From Alphaproteobacteria bacterium (GTDB lineage: Bacteria; Pseudomonadota; Alphaproteobacteria; Caulobacterales; Hyphomonadaceae), in the NCBI GenBank assembly GCA_018827375.1, contig JAHJYW010000011.1, positions 1-64,000 of the forward strand: a stretch of 64,000 nucleotides of DNA. The letters run 5' to 3'. Below, piece after piece: positions 43,787-52,757 of the stretch (its first letter is position 1; every line of letters begins with the position of its first letter). Below the pieces are notes generated by a model. The model searched no databases, was not told where the DNA came from, and was given only the letters and a program-made list of their open reading frames with translations. Made by a program: the position numbers and the translations under genes.

Positions 43787-44545
43787 ATGAAGTTCATGGA
43801 CTCCCAGATACTGCCTGCAGGGCTCGAAAGGTCGCTCCGTTTCTACGTGACGAACCCCAGCCCGTGCCCCTATCTGCCGGGCATGCGCGAGCGCAAGGCG
43901 TTCACCAATCTCTCGGTTCCGGACGCCGATTCCATCCACAATTCGCTCAGCCAGGCCGGTTTCCGCCGCAGCCAGACGATCGCCTACCGGCCCGCCTGCC
44001 CGCGCTGCAATGCCTGCCGCAGCGTGCGCGTGCCGACGCGCGAGTTCGTCCAGTCCCGCAATGACCGCCGCGCCATTGCCCGCAATGCCGGCCTAATCCG
44101 CACGCCGGTAAAGGCCGAAGCGACGCGCGAACAGTTCCGCCTGCTCAAGACCTACGTCCAGACCCGCCACGACAAGGGCGGCATGTCCGAGATGACCTAT
44201 CGCGACTATGCCACCATGGTCGGCGGCAGCCCGGTGCAGAGCCTGATCTTCGAATATCGCGACGGCCCGGACGAAGACTCGCCCCTCGTGGCCGTCTCGA
44301 TCACCGATGTCCTGCGCGACGGTTTCTCGATGGTCTACACCTTCTTCGATCCCGAACAGGAATCGCGCGGCCTCGGCCATTACATGATCCTCGACCATAT
44401 CCAGCATGCCCAGGACCGGGGCCTGCCGCACGTCTATCTGGGCTATTGGGTCAAAGGCAGTCCGAAAATGGACTATAAGCGCCGCTACAAGCCTCTCGAA
44501 GTGCTGGACGGCGACCAGTGGCGGACGCTAAGAGACGACGAGTAA
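43787..44545 (+). CDS. bpt: Aspartate/glutamate leucyltransferase (bacterial arginyltransferase family)
   Basis: This 252-residue aminoacyl-tRNA-protein transferase has NPSPCPYLPGMRERKAFTNL, a Cys-rich block YRPACPRCNACRSVRVP and the GNAT-like C-terminal half ending YWVKGSPKMDYKRRYKPLEVL. It adds Leu from Leu-tRNA to N-terminal Asp/Glu, feeding ClpS/ClpAP degradation under the N-end rule. ATG 43787 gives the family length; a second ATG lies 9 bases on. It probably shares a transcript with the SLC13 gene. Confidence 0.93.
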   Translation: MKFMDSQILPAGLERSLRFYVTNPSPCPYLPGMRERKAFTNLSVPDADSIHNSLSQAGFRRSQTIAYRPACPRCNACRSVRVPTREFVQSRNDRRAIARNAGLIRTPVKAEATREQFRLLKTYVQTRHDKGGMSEMTYRDYATMVGGSPVQSLIFEYRDGPDEDSPLVAVSITDVLRDGFSMVYTFFDPEQESRGLGHYMILDHIQHAQDRGLPHVYLGYWVKGSPKMDYKRRYKPLEVLDGDQWRTLRDDE

Positions 44546-44588
44546 ACCCTGACGGAGCGCAGGGCGGGGCTCTCTGGGAGGACATGTC

Positions 44589-45698
44589 ATGATCAACCGA
44601 CGCAATATCGTCGGCGCCGGCCTCCTCGGCGCAGCTGGCGCAGCCGCAGCCTTTGCCAATCCTGAAGCCGCGCAGGTGCTTGCGCCCGCCAAGATCAATC
44701 GCAACCGCCGCAAGTTCAACATGGTCACGACATGGCCAAAGGGCCTGCCTGGCCTCGGCCGCGCCGCCGAGCGCGTGTCCGAACGCGTCTTCGCGATGTC
44801 CGACGGCCTGATGGAGATCAAGGTCTTCGCAGCCGGTGAACTCGTTCCAGCATTCGAGAGCTTTGATGCCGTCGCAAACGGCTCAGCCGACATGTACCAC
44901 GGCGCCGAATATTACTGGACCGCCAAGTCCCCCGCCTTCCCCTTCTTCACCGCTGTACCCTTCGGCATGACGGCGCAGGAAATCATGGGCTGGATCGACT
45001 TTGGTGGCGGGCAGGAACTCTGGGACGAACTCTCCGGCCAGTTCGGCGTGAAAGCCATTCAGGGCGCCAATACGGGTCACCAGATGGGCGGCTGGTTCCG
45101 CAAGGAGATCAACAGCCTCGACGATCTGGTCGGCCTCAAGATGCGTATTCCCGGTCAGGGCGGCGACGTGCTGCGCGCCCTTGGCGGCTCCGCCATCGCG
45201 CTTTCCGGCGGCGAGATCTATCAGGCCCTGCAGACCGGCTCCATCGACGCCACCGAATGGGTCGGCCCGTGGAACGACTACTCGCTCGGCTTCCACCGCG
45301 AGGCGCCGTATTATTACGGCCCCGGCTTCCACGAGCCCGGCGCCAGCCTTGCCGTCGGCATGAACCTGAAAGTGTGGGAAAGCCTCACCGTCGGCGAGCA
45401 GGCCATCATCAAGGCCGCCTGCGAATCCACCAACCACACATCGCTCGGCGAGTTCACCTACCAGAACTCCGTCTACCTCGACCTGCTTGTCCGCGAGCAT
45501 GGCACACAGCTGCGCTCCTTCCCGCCGGAAGTCGTCAAGGCCATGTCGGAAGCCGCCTATGACGTGCGCGCCGCCAGCGGCAAGGACGGCATCGAGAAGC
45601 GCATCTATGAGAGCTTCGAGGCCAGCCTCAAACTGATGCGCGGCTGGGCCAAGGTCTCCGACGGCGCCTACTATCCCGCCCGCGAACTCGGCAAATAG
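44589..45698 (+). CDS. TRAP transporter substrate-binding protein (TakP/DctP-like)
   Basis: The 369-residue protein starts with a short Tat-like signal (MINRRNIVGAGLLGAAGAAAAF). The binding domain has FNMVTTWPKGLPGLGRAAERV, IKVFAAGELVPAFESFDAVANGSADMYHGAEYYW, GWFRKEINSLDDLVGLKMRIPGQGGDVLRALGG and EIYQALQTGSIDATEWVGP. These patterns resemble the TakP group, which binds 2-oxo acids such as pyruvate. The two permease genes and an aminotransferase follow in one operon. GGGAGGA precedes the start. Confidence 0.92.
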   Translation: MINRRNIVGAGLLGAAGAAAAFANPEAAQVLAPAKINRNRRKFNMVTTWPKGLPGLGRAAERVSERVFAMSDGLMEIKVFAAGELVPAFESFDAVANGSADMYHGAEYYWTAKSPAFPFFTAVPFGMTAQEIMGWIDFGGGQELWDELSGQFGVKAIQGANTGHQMGGWFRKEINSLDDLVGLKMRIPGQGGDVLRALGGSAIALSGGEIYQALQTGSIDATEWVGPWNDYSLGFHREAPYYYGPGFHEPGASLAVGMNLKVWESLTVGEQAIIKAACESTNHTSLGEFTYQNSVYLDLLVREHGTQLRSFPPEVVKAMSEAAYDVRAASGKDGIEKRIYESFEASLKLMRGWAKVSDGAYYPARELGK

Positions 45699-45715
45699 GC
45701 TGGCTGGGGGGCAAC

Positions 45716-46390
45716 ATGGATCCGACGTTCTTCCTCTACCTCGGTGCCTGGCTGAAAGTCCTCGGCGTCCTCTGCCTGCCGCTCTTTGCCGTCCCGCTAG
45801 TTGTCGTCGCCTTTCCCGGCTTGATCGACCGTTTCGCCAAGCGCATGATCACCTTCCTCGACGCGCTGTCGGGCGGCGCGCTGAACCTCGCCATTGCCAG
45901 CGCCCTGATCCTCGTCCTCGCCCAGCTCGCCGTCGTTATCCTGCGCTATGCCTTTGGCCTGTCCTTCACCTGGCTCAGCGAGATCGTGATCTATGCCTTT
46001 GCCGCCATGTTCATGCTCGGCTCGGCTGCCGCCTTGCGCGATGATGCCCATGTGCGCGTCGACATCCTGCGCCCCCACTTCGGTGAGGCCGGGCGCAACT
46101 GGATCGAACTGGTCGGCACCTATCTCTTCCTTTTTCCGATCTGCCTGCGGCTCATCACCAATGGCGAGCAAGGCCTGACGCGCTCGTGGAGCCTGCTCGA
46201 AGGCTCGCGGGAATCCGACGGCCTGCCGATCCTCTTCCTGTTCAAGACGCTGGTGCCGGTCTTCGCTGTCCTGCTGATGACCGCCGGTCTCTCCGTCGCC
46301 CTGAAGGCCGCGCTCCGCCTCACCGGCAAGCTGCCGCCCGCCGCCACGCCGATCGAAGGCGAAACCGGGGGAGGCCATGATGGAGTTTGA
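45716..46390 (+). CDS. TRAP transporter small permease subunit (DctQ)
   Basis: The 224-residue membrane protein has an N-terminal extra helix and the DctQ core: AVVILRYAFGLSFTWLSEIVIYAFAAMFMLGSAAALRDDAHVRVDIL, then two C-terminal helices. It couples the binding protein to the DctM channel in sodium-driven uptake. The C-terminus overlaps the DctM start by 14 bases, showing tight co-translation. Confidence 0.9.
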   Translation: MDPTFFLYLGAWLKVLGVLCLPLFAVPLVVVAFPGLIDRFAKRMITFLDALSGGALNLAIASALILVLAQLAVVILRYAFGLSFTWLSEIVIYAFAAMFMLGSAAALRDDAHVRVDILRPHFGEAGRNWIELVGTYLFLFPICLRLITNGEQGLTRSWSLLEGSRESDGLPILFLFKTLVPVFAVLLMTAGLSVALKAALRLTGKLPPAATPIEGETGGGHDGV

Positions 46391-47960
46391 AATCATCCTC
46401 GCCGTCGCCATGTTCGCCTGCGCCATTCTTGGCCTGCTGGCGGGCTATTCCGTGGCGCTCACACTCGGCGGCGTCGCGCTCCTCTTCGCCCTGATCGGCA
46501 TTGCGACAGGCACCTTTTCGGCCTCCTTCCTGATCGCCTTCCCCAGTCGTATCCAGGGCGCATCAATCATGCAGAGCCAGACGCTCGTGGCCGTGCCCCT
46601 CTTTGTGCTGATGGGCGTCATCCTCGAACGCTCGCGCGTCGCTGAAGACCTGCTGCACATTGCCAGCCGCCTTCTCGCCCGAGTGCGCGGCGGCCTCGGC
46701 TATGCGGTCATCCTCGTTGGCGCCCTGCTCGCAGCATCCACCGGCATTGTCGGCGCCACGGTTATCACGATGACGCTGATCGCCCTGCCAACCATGCTGC
46801 GTCAGGGCTATGATCCGAAACTCGCCACCGGCACCATCGCCGCCTCCGGCACGCTCGGCCAGATCATCCCACCCTCCATCGTGCTCATCCTGCTGGCCGA
46901 TGCCGTCTCCAATGCCGCCAGCCAGGCCAGCCTCAAGGGTGCGGGCTCCGGCGTCGTCTCGGTCGGAGACCTGTTCGCTGGCGCGCTGATCCCCGGCGTT
47001 TTGCTCGTCGTTTTCTACCTGCTTTATATCGCAGCCATGGCCATCTTCCGCCCGGCCACATGCCCACCTGTTACACTCGCGGAAGACACAGAGCGGCTGA
47101 CCGTAAAAGAGGTCGCCTTCGGCCTCGGCGCGCCGCTCATGCTGATCATTGCGGTGCTGGGTGCGATCCTCGGCGGCGTTGCCCCACCCACCGAAGCCGC
47201 CGCCATCGGCGCAGCGGGTGCCATCCTGCTCGCAGGCCTGCGCCTCTCTGGCGACGCAAACAGCCGCCTCGCCCCCCTCATCCTTGCCGGCCTTGGCAGC
47301 ATCGTCGCCATACTCCTGCTCCGCAACACGATGGACCTGCGCGCCGGCGTCGCCGCCATCAGCGGAGCAAACTCCATCGGCATCATCCTGACCATCCTCG
47401 CCAGCCTCGTCTTCTTCGCGGGCGTCGCCGCAGGCCTTCTCGTGCTGCGCAAAATGCGCCAGCTGCTGCCCGCGCTCACCAGCGCCACGCATATTACCAG
47501 CATGGTCTTCCTCATCCTGATCGGCGCCTCGCTGTTCAGCCTTGTCTTCCGTGGCTATGGCGGCGACGAGATGGTGGCCGCGCTGCTGCATCAGGCGCCC
47601 GGCGGCAAATGGGGCGCGCTGGCCATGACCATGCTCGTCATGTTCATCCTTGGCTTCTTCCTCGACTTTATCGAGATCGTGTTCGTCGTGGTGCCGCTGG
47701 TGGCGCCACCGCTGATCATGCTCGGCTTTGATCCCGTCTGGCTGGCGATCCTTATGGCGCTCAACCTGCAGACCAGCTTCCTGACACCGCCCTTCGGCTT
47801 TGCTCTCTTCTACCTGCGTGGCGCGGCGCCGGACGAGATCAACACGATGGACATCTGGCGTGGCGCCGTGCCGTTCATCGGGTTACAAGTCGCCATGATC
47901 ATTCTCGTTGCTTTCATCCCGTCGCTCGCCACATGGCTGCCCAGCCTCGCCGCCAATTGA
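46377..47960 (+). CDS. TRAP transporter large permease subunit (DctM)
   Basis: The 527-residue protein has about 14-15 helices and is longer than typical DctM (~430), with an extra region in the middle. DctM blocks seen are SQTLVAVPLFVLMGVILERS, GIVGATVITMTLIALP, GTIAASGTLGQIIPPSIVLILLAD and NLQTSFLTPPFGFALFYLRG. It forms the transport channel. It overlaps the following aminotransferase by 28 bases. Confidence 0.92.
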   Translation: MMEFEIILAVAMFACAILGLLAGYSVALTLGGVALLFALIGIATGTFSASFLIAFPSRIQGASIMQSQTLVAVPLFVLMGVILERSRVAEDLLHIASRLLARVRGGLGYAVILVGALLAASTGIVGATVITMTLIALPTMLRQGYDPKLATGTIAASGTLGQIIPPSIVLILLADAVSNAASQASLKGAGSGVVSVGDLFAGALIPGVLLVVFYLLYIAAMAIFRPATCPPVTLAEDTERLTVKEVAFGLGAPLMLIIAVLGAILGGVAPPTEAAAIGAAGAILLAGLRLSGDANSRLAPLILAGLGSIVAILLLRNTMDLRAGVAAISGANSIGIILTILASLVFFAGVAAGLLVLRKMRQLLPALTSATHITSMVFLILIGASLFSLVFRGYGGDEMVAALLHQAPGGKWGALAMTMLVMFILGFFLDFIEIVFVVVPLVAPPLIMLGFDPVWLAILMALNLQTSFLTPPFGFALFYLRGAAPDEINTMDIWRGAVPFIGLQVAMIILVAFIPSLATWLPSLAAN

Positions 47961-49087
47961 GTAGCGACGTCTCCCCGTTCCAGGCCATCGCCGTCAGCCG
48001 CCTTGCGCACGAGTTGCAGGCAGCTGGTCGTTCGGTCATCCATATGGAATTCGGCCAACCCTCGACAGGCGCCCCCAAGCGAGCCGTGGAAACCGCGCAT
48101 AAGGTGCTTGATGCAGAATCCATGGGCTATTGGGAAAGTCCCCAGCTCAAGGCGCGCATCTGCCAGCACTATGGCGACACATACGGCGTCGAGGTCACGC
48201 CCCGCCGCCTTGCCATTACATGCGGTGCCTCGCCCGCGCTGGTGCTGGCCCTGTCATCCGCCTTCAATCCCGGCGATGAAGTCGCGCTCGCCCGGCCCGG
48301 CTATGTTGCCTATCGCGGCACGCTGAAGGCGCTGAAGCTCGTGCCCGTCGAAATCGAGTGCGGCGAGGCCACCCGCTTCCAGCTCACCGCCGCCCAGATC
48401 GAAGCACTGGACCCTGCACCTGCCGGCCTGATCATCGCCAGCCCCGCCAATCCGACCGGTACGATCCTGCCCGAGGCCGAACTCGCCGCCATCGTGAAGG
48501 TCTGCGCCGAGCGGAACATTCGCATCATCTCCGACGAAATCTATCACGGCCTTTCCTACGGCCCGCGCACGGCCTCGATCCTCGAACACACGAACGAGGC
48601 CTACGTCATCAATTCATTCTCGAAATACTTTTCGATGGCGGGCTGGCGCCTCGGCTGGATCGTGTCGCCTGAAAGCATGGCCAGCCGCACGGCCGCCTAT
48701 ATCGGCAACATGTTCCTGACGGCGCCCTCACTGTCCCAGCACGCGGGCCTCGTCGCCATGGACTGCCGCGATGAACTCGAAGGGCATCTCGATACCTATC
48801 GGCGCAACCGCGAACTGATGCTGGCCGCGCTTCCAGCGCTCGGGCTCGAACGCATCGCCCCGCCAGACGGCGCCTTCTATATCTATGCGGATATCTCGCG
48901 CTTCACCGACGACAGCCTCGGCTTCTGCATGCAGCTGCTGAAGGATACCGGCGTTGCTACCGCTCCCGGCGTCGATTTCGACCCGGTGAACGGCCACAAG
49001 TTCATGCGCTTCTCGTTCGCCGTCTCGACGCCGGAACTTGAAGATGCGCTGGAGCGGATCACGCCCTGGTTCAAGGCGCGGAGCTAG
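47933..49087 (+). CDS. Class I/II pyridoxal-phosphate aminotransferase
   Basis: The 384-residue fold-type I enzyme has FGQPSTGAPKRAVE, SPANPTGTILPEAEL, DEIYHGLSY and the PLP-Lys motif NSFSKYFSMAGWRLGW, with an Arg near the C-terminus (KFMRFSFAV) for the carboxylate. It interconverts amino and 2-oxo acids. Its overlap with dctM suggests it acts on the imported compound or its product. The start is uncertain; a TTG at 47957 is an alternative. Confidence 0.9.
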   Translation: MAAQPRRQLSSDVSPFQAIAVSRLAHELQAAGRSVIHMEFGQPSTGAPKRAVETAHKVLDAESMGYWESPQLKARICQHYGDTYGVEVTPRRLAITCGASPALVLALSSAFNPGDEVALARPGYVAYRGTLKALKLVPVEIECGEATRFQLTAAQIEALDPAPAGLIIASPANPTGTILPEAELAAIVKVCAERNIRIISDEIYHGLSYGPRTASILEHTNEAYVINSFSKYFSMAGWRLGWIVSPESMASRTAAYIGNMFLTAPSLSQHAGLVAMDCRDELEGHLDTYRRNRELMLAALPALGLERIAPPDGAFYIYADISRFTDDSLGFCMQLLKDTGVATAPGVDFDPVNGHKFMRFSFAVSTPELEDALERITPWFKARS

Positions 49088-49416
49088 CCGCAGTCATAAT
49101 GCGCTTCGGCCCCGCCATCCGGCGTGCGCTCCAGAGACACGAACGTGCAGCCATCGGGCGCGGCGACAATGGCGGCCTCTGTCAGCTGCTCATCCGTCGG
49201 CGGGCCTGCGCTGGCGACGCCAAAGCTGCCATCGGTCTTGATCGAGAGTTTCAGCTTGAAGCCCTGCCCGGCCATCGGCGCGGCCATGAAGGCATAGTTC
49301 TGTGTCGCAATCGTCTGCGGCACGAGGCCGTCCCATGTCGATGCGCTCCAGCTCGCGCCGGAACTGGCACACGCGCCCAGCAACAGGGCCGGGACTAGTA
49401 GACAGGCTTTCATCAT
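49084..49416 (-). CDS. Small lipoprotein, function unknown
   Basis: The 110-residue protein has a lipobox LGAC (Cys16) in MMKACLLVPALLLGACASSG. The mature part is beta-rich with two further Cys (DGCTF and HYDCG) that could pair. Start 49416 is supported by GGAGG 5 bases upstream. It resembles small copy-type envelope lipoproteins but no family is recognised. Its stop overlaps that of the aminotransferase (CTAG, 49084-49087). Confidence 0.75.
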   Translation of the reverse strand: MMKACLLVPALLLGACASSGASWSASTWDGLVPQTIATQNYAFMAAPMAGQGFKLKLSIKTDGSFGVASAGPPTDEQLTEAAIVAAPDGCTFVSLERTPDGGAEAHYDCG

Positions 49417-49467
49417 GCGTCCTCCCACGACAGGCATGGGAGGCACACTACATGAAAATGGGCGTGT

Positions 49468-50031
49468 TTAGAACTTCACTTCCGGCGGTGTGCTCAGGGC
49501 CTCGCGGCCTTCCACGCCCACGTCGAAGAAATCACGCGGTTCAAAGCTGAACATGCCCGCAATGACCGATCCCGGGAACTGCTCGCGGGACGTGTTGTAA
49601 TCCTGAACAGCCGAGTTGTAGAAGCGCCGCGCCGCAGCCAGCTTGTCTTCAATGGTCGACAGCTCGTTCTGCAACTGGATGAAGTTCTGGTTGGCCTTGA
49701 GGTCCGGATAGGCCTCGGCCAGCGCGAACAGCTTGCCCAGCGCGCCGGTCAGCATGCCCTCGGCCTGGCTCATCTCGGCCGGTGTCGAGGCCGATTGGGC
49801 CGCTGCGCGCGCCGCGATCACCTGCTGGAACGTGTCCTGCTCGTGCTTGGCATAGCCCTTGACGGTTTCGACGAGGTTCGGGATCAGGTTCTGGCGCTGT
49901 TTCAGCTGCACATCCACGTCGGCGAAGGCCTGGTTGACCCGCTGGCGCTTCATCACCAGTCCGTTGTAGATCAGGATGATAAAGCCGACGATGGCGACTG
50001 CAATCGCGAGTACGATCAGAATGGGGCTCAT
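49468..50031 (-). CDS. LemA family protein
   Basis: The 187-residue protein has a single N-terminal membrane helix (MSPILIVLAIAVAIVGFIILIY) and the LemA helical domain, with RVNQAFADVDVQLKQRQNLIPNLVETVKGYAKHEQDTFQQVI and the NELSTIEDKLAAARRFYNSAVQDYNTSREQFP core. Function is unclear; LemA proteins are membrane anchored with a cytosolic or external coiled domain. GGAGGGAC supports start 50031. Confidence 0.93.
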   Translation of the reverse strand: MSPILIVLAIAVAIVGFIILIYNGLVMKRQRVNQAFADVDVQLKQRQNLIPNLVETVKGYAKHEQDTFQQVIAARAAAQSASTPAEMSQAEGMLTGALGKLFALAEAYPDLKANQNFIQLQNELSTIEDKLAAARRFYNSAVQDYNTSREQFPGSVIAGMFSFEPRDFFDVGVEGREALSTPPEVKF

Positions 50032-50091
50032 AAGCCGTCCCTCCACAAAAACGATGAATCAGGCGTAGCCGCCAACTGCCGCAGAGGCAAG

Positions 50092-50430
50092 TCAGGCGTC
50101 GGCGGGCACGGTCGCCATGTCGGATTCCATGCGCGCCAGCAGATCAACTGCGCCTGATGCATAGGCACCGATCCAGCGGTCGTGGATCTGCTTGATCGGC
50201 AGGGCATTCAGGCAATTCCAGCGCTGGCGGCCCTGCTTCCGGGCAATCACGAGGCCCGCGTCCTCCAGCACGCTGATGTGCTGCATCACCGTGCAGCGGT
50301 TCAGCGTGTCAAAGCGGGCGCACAACTCGCCCGTTGTCTGCGGATTGTCCTTCAGGGCATCCATCAGGTCGCGCCGGATTGGCGCCGCGAGGGCCTTGAA
50401 CACGAGGTCGATTTGATCATCACTTGACAT
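50092..50430 (-). CDS. ArsR family winged-helix repressor
   Basis: The 112-residue protein has the ArsR fold: DLVFKALAAPIRRDLMDALKDNPQTTGELCARFDTLNRCTVMQHISVLEDAGLVIARKQGRQRWNCLN. It is divergent from the AHSA1/SRPBCC gene, a common arrangement where the regulator controls both. No Shine-Dalgarno precedes the ATG; an inverted repeat covers it and TATAAA lies about 10 bases upstream, so the transcript may be nearly leaderless. Confidence 0.92.
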   Translation of the reverse strand: MSSDDQIDLVFKALAAPIRRDLMDALKDNPQTTGELCARFDTLNRCTVMQHISVLEDAGLVIARKQGRQRWNCLNALPIKQIHDRWIGAYASGAVDLLARMESDMATVPADA

Positions 50431-50451
50431 GTTATATTTTTATAACATGAT
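50424..50451. promoter_or_regulatory. ArsR operator and divergent promoter
   Basis: The perfect inverted repeat CATGTTATA / TATAACATG with a TTTT spacer (50428-50449) covers the ArsR start codon and lies inside a plus-strand promoter: -35 TTGACA (50424-50429) and -10 CATGAT (50446-50451), spaced 16 bases. A minus-strand -10 TATAAA lies within the repeat. ArsR binding would block both genes. Confidence 0.7.
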
Positions 50452-50476
50452 TGAAGGGAAGACAAGGAGGGATGTC

Positions 50477-50932
50477 ATGGACCTGAAATTCGAAGTCAGC
50501 GGCCGTATCAGCCGCCCGGTATCCGAAGTGTTCGAAGCCGTTGTGAACCCGGAAAAGCTGTCCGGCTATTTCACCACCGGCGGCGCCAAGGGCCGCCTCG
50601 AGACGGGCGCCACGGTCACCTGGGATTTCCACGATTTCCCCGGCGCCTTCCCGGTCCATGTCGTCGAGGTGGAGAAAGACAAGCGCATCATCCTCAAATG
50701 GGGCGCCAACGATCCCGGAGCGCCACAATCCTACGACACGACCGTAACGATGCGTTTCGAGCCGACCGATGATGGGCGCACCATTGTTACCATCGCTGAA
50801 GAAGGTTGGCGCGAAACGCCTGCGGGCCTGAAGTCATCCTATGGCAATTGCATGGGCTGGTCGCAGATGCTCTGTGCCATGAAGGCTTATGTCGAACACG
50901 GCATCAACCTGCGCGAAGGCATGTACAAATAG
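50477..50932 (+). CDS. AHSA1/SRPBCC domain protein
   Basis: The 151-residue START/SRPBCC-fold protein has LKFEVSGRISRPVSEVFEAVVNPEKLSGYFTTGGAKGRLETGATVTWDFHDFPG and TIAEEGWRETPAGLKSSYGNCMGWSQMLCAMKAYVEHGINLR. SRPBCC domains bind hydrophobic ligands. Start 50477 is favoured because AAGGAGGG lies 6 bases upstream; the earlier ATG at 50447 lies inside the -10. It is controlled by the divergent ArsR gene, probably. Confidence 0.9.
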   Translation: MDLKFEVSGRISRPVSEVFEAVVNPEKLSGYFTTGGAKGRLETGATVTWDFHDFPGAFPVHVVEVEKDKRIILKWGANDPGAPQSYDTTVTMRFEPTDDGRTIVTIAEEGWRETPAGLKSSYGNCMGWSQMLCAMKAYVEHGINLREGMYK

Positions 50933-50987
50933 AATCAAATTTGCGCGCCCGGTAGCAAGGCCGCTCAAAATGTGTAGCATCAGCTCC

Positions 50988-51737
50988 ATGTCCGATGCTG
51001 CCACCCTCGCGCGCATGATTGACGCCGCAACACGCGTGATGGTTTTCACCGGCGCGGGCGTTTCCACGGAGAGCGGCATCCCGGATTTCCGCAGCCCCGG
51101 CGGCGTCTGGTCCCAGATGACGCCGATCTATTTTCAGGACTTCGTGTCCTCTGCCGAGAAACGCCGCGAAGCCTGGACGCGCGTCTTCAACCGCTCAGCG
51201 GGCTGGACTGGCGCCAGCCCGAATGCCGGGCACGCCGCCATCGCAGCGCTCGTCGCCTCCGGCAAAGTGGGCGCCGTGGTCACACAGAATGTCGACAACT
51301 TGCACCAGGATTCCGGCGTTCCTGCCGATCAGGTGATCGAGATACATGGCAACGCCACCTATGCCCGCTGCCTGAATTGCGGAAAGCGCTACGACATCGA
51401 AAAACTGAAACCGCGCTGGGAAGCGGGCGAAGATCTCACATGCGTCTTCTGCAAGGGCCTGATCAAGACCGCGACCATCTCGTTCGGACAGGCCATGCCG
51501 GAAGCCGAAATGGCCCGCGCCGCCGAAGAGGCCCTGCTCTGCGACCTTTGCATCGTGCTCGGCTCATCGCTCGTCGTCTATCCCGCCGCCGGCATCCCGC
51601 TGGAGGCCAAGCGCAATGGCGCCAAACTCGTCATCATCAATCGCGAGCCAACGGATCAGGACGCGATGGCCGACATGGTGCTCCATACAGAAATCGGCCC
51701 GCTGATGAGCGATGTGCTGGAGCTGCTGGAAACCTAG
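50988..51737 (+). CDS. Sir2 family NAD-dependent protein deacylase
   Basis: The 249-residue sirtuin has the NAD-binding FTGAGVSTESGIPDFRSPGGVW and TQNVDNLHQDSG, the catalytic-His motif EIHGNAT, and the zinc site CLNCG ... CVFCKG. It deacetylates or desuccinylates lysines using NAD+. Start 50988 is chosen because residues before MSDAATLARM are not sirtuin-like; ATG 50970 also exists. It ends in a CTAG shared with the pirin gene. Confidence 0.93.
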   Translation: MSDAATLARMIDAATRVMVFTGAGVSTESGIPDFRSPGGVWSQMTPIYFQDFVSSAEKRREAWTRVFNRSAGWTGASPNAGHAAIAALVASGKVGAVVTQNVDNLHQDSGVPADQVIEIHGNATYARCLNCGKRYDIEKLKPRWEAGEDLTCVFCKGLIKTATISFGQAMPEAEMARAAEEALLCDLCIVLGSSLVVYPAAGIPLEAKRNGAKLVIINREPTDQDAMADMVLHTEIGPLMSDVLELLET

Positions 51738-52594
51738 CCCACATTCACCGGCGCGCTGAACTTGCCCGCCTGATAGTCCGCGTAGGCCTCATGGATTTCC
51801 GCCACCGTGTTCATCACGAACGGACCATGCGAAACGATCGGCTCGTCAATCGGCGCGGCATGACCGAACAGGACCACGGCGTCCGAACTCGCGACCAGTT
51901 CCACACTGTCGCCCGCGCCGAGTTCGGCGAGATTGAAACCCTTCACCGCCGTGCCGTTGATGCTGACTTCGCCGCGCGCGACATATGCAAACACATCGCG
52001 ACCCGCCAGCCCATCAAACGTAATCCGGCTGCCCTCTTTCATATCAAGCCATGTCATGAACACGCCCGTCAGCGACTCGATCGCCCCGGTCTTGCCCTGC
52101 CATTCGCCAGAGACGAGGTGCAGCTTCACGCCGTCGGTCTCCACCACCGGAATCTGGTCCGCCTGCACGCCGACATAACGCGGCTGGACCATTTTCAGCT
52201 TCGACGGCAGGTTCACCCACAGCTGCAGAATCTCCAACGGCCCGCCGCTGCGCTTGAACGCTTCGGGCGAGACTTCCTCATGCACGAGGCCGCTGCCAGC
52301 GGTCATCCATTGCACGCCGCCTTGGCTGATAATGCTCTCATGCCCGGCGCTGTCGCGGTGGGCGAGGTCGCCCTCAAGGATGAACGTCACCGTCTCGAAC
52401 CCGCGATGCGGATGCGGCCCGAATGGCAGGCCGCGATTGCCCGGCTTGTAGGTCTGGGGCCCGTGATGATTGAGGAAGAGGAAGGCGCCGACATTATTGA
52501 TGCCCCGCCCCGGCACAGGCCGCCGTGTCACCAGATCAGCGATATCGTCGCGCTCGGCAGGATGGACCCGCAGGACAGGCTTGGGATGGGACAT
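51734..52594 (-). CDS. Pirin family protein
   Basis: The 286-residue bicupin has VRVHPAERDDIADLVTRRPVPGRGINNVGAF, the N-terminal metal-ligand block GPHPHRGFETVTFILEGDLAHRDSAGHESII, and QWMTAGSGLVHEE. The C-terminal cupin ends with VMNTVAEIHEAYADYQAGKF. Pirins are iron-binding; some oxidise quercetin and others regulate metabolism. GAGGAGG at ~52600 supports start 52594. Confidence 0.93.
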   Translation of the reverse strand: MSHPKPVLRVHPAERDDIADLVTRRPVPGRGINNVGAFLFLNHHGPQTYKPGNRGLPFGPHPHRGFETVTFILEGDLAHRDSAGHESIISQGGVQWMTAGSGLVHEEVSPEAFKRSGGPLEILQLWVNLPSKLKMVQPRYVGVQADQIPVVETDGVKLHLVSGEWQGKTGAIESLTGVFMTWLDMKEGSRITFDGLAGRDVFAYVARGEVSINGTAVKGFNLAELGAGDSVELVASSDAVVLFGHAAPIDEPIVSHGPFVMNTVAEIHEAYADYQAGKFSAPVNVG

Positions 52595-52757
52595 GGCTGC
52601 CTCCTCTTCAATGTTACTGCAGTGCATTTAGGTGCGCAAAGAACGTTCAGGAAGGCTGGAGGTTCAGTGCGCCTTTATGGCCGCCAGCTAGACGCGCTCA
52701 GGATGAGCCGTTGGCCTGAATGTTAAACAGGACCACGGCCATTACGTCAGCCTGAAC

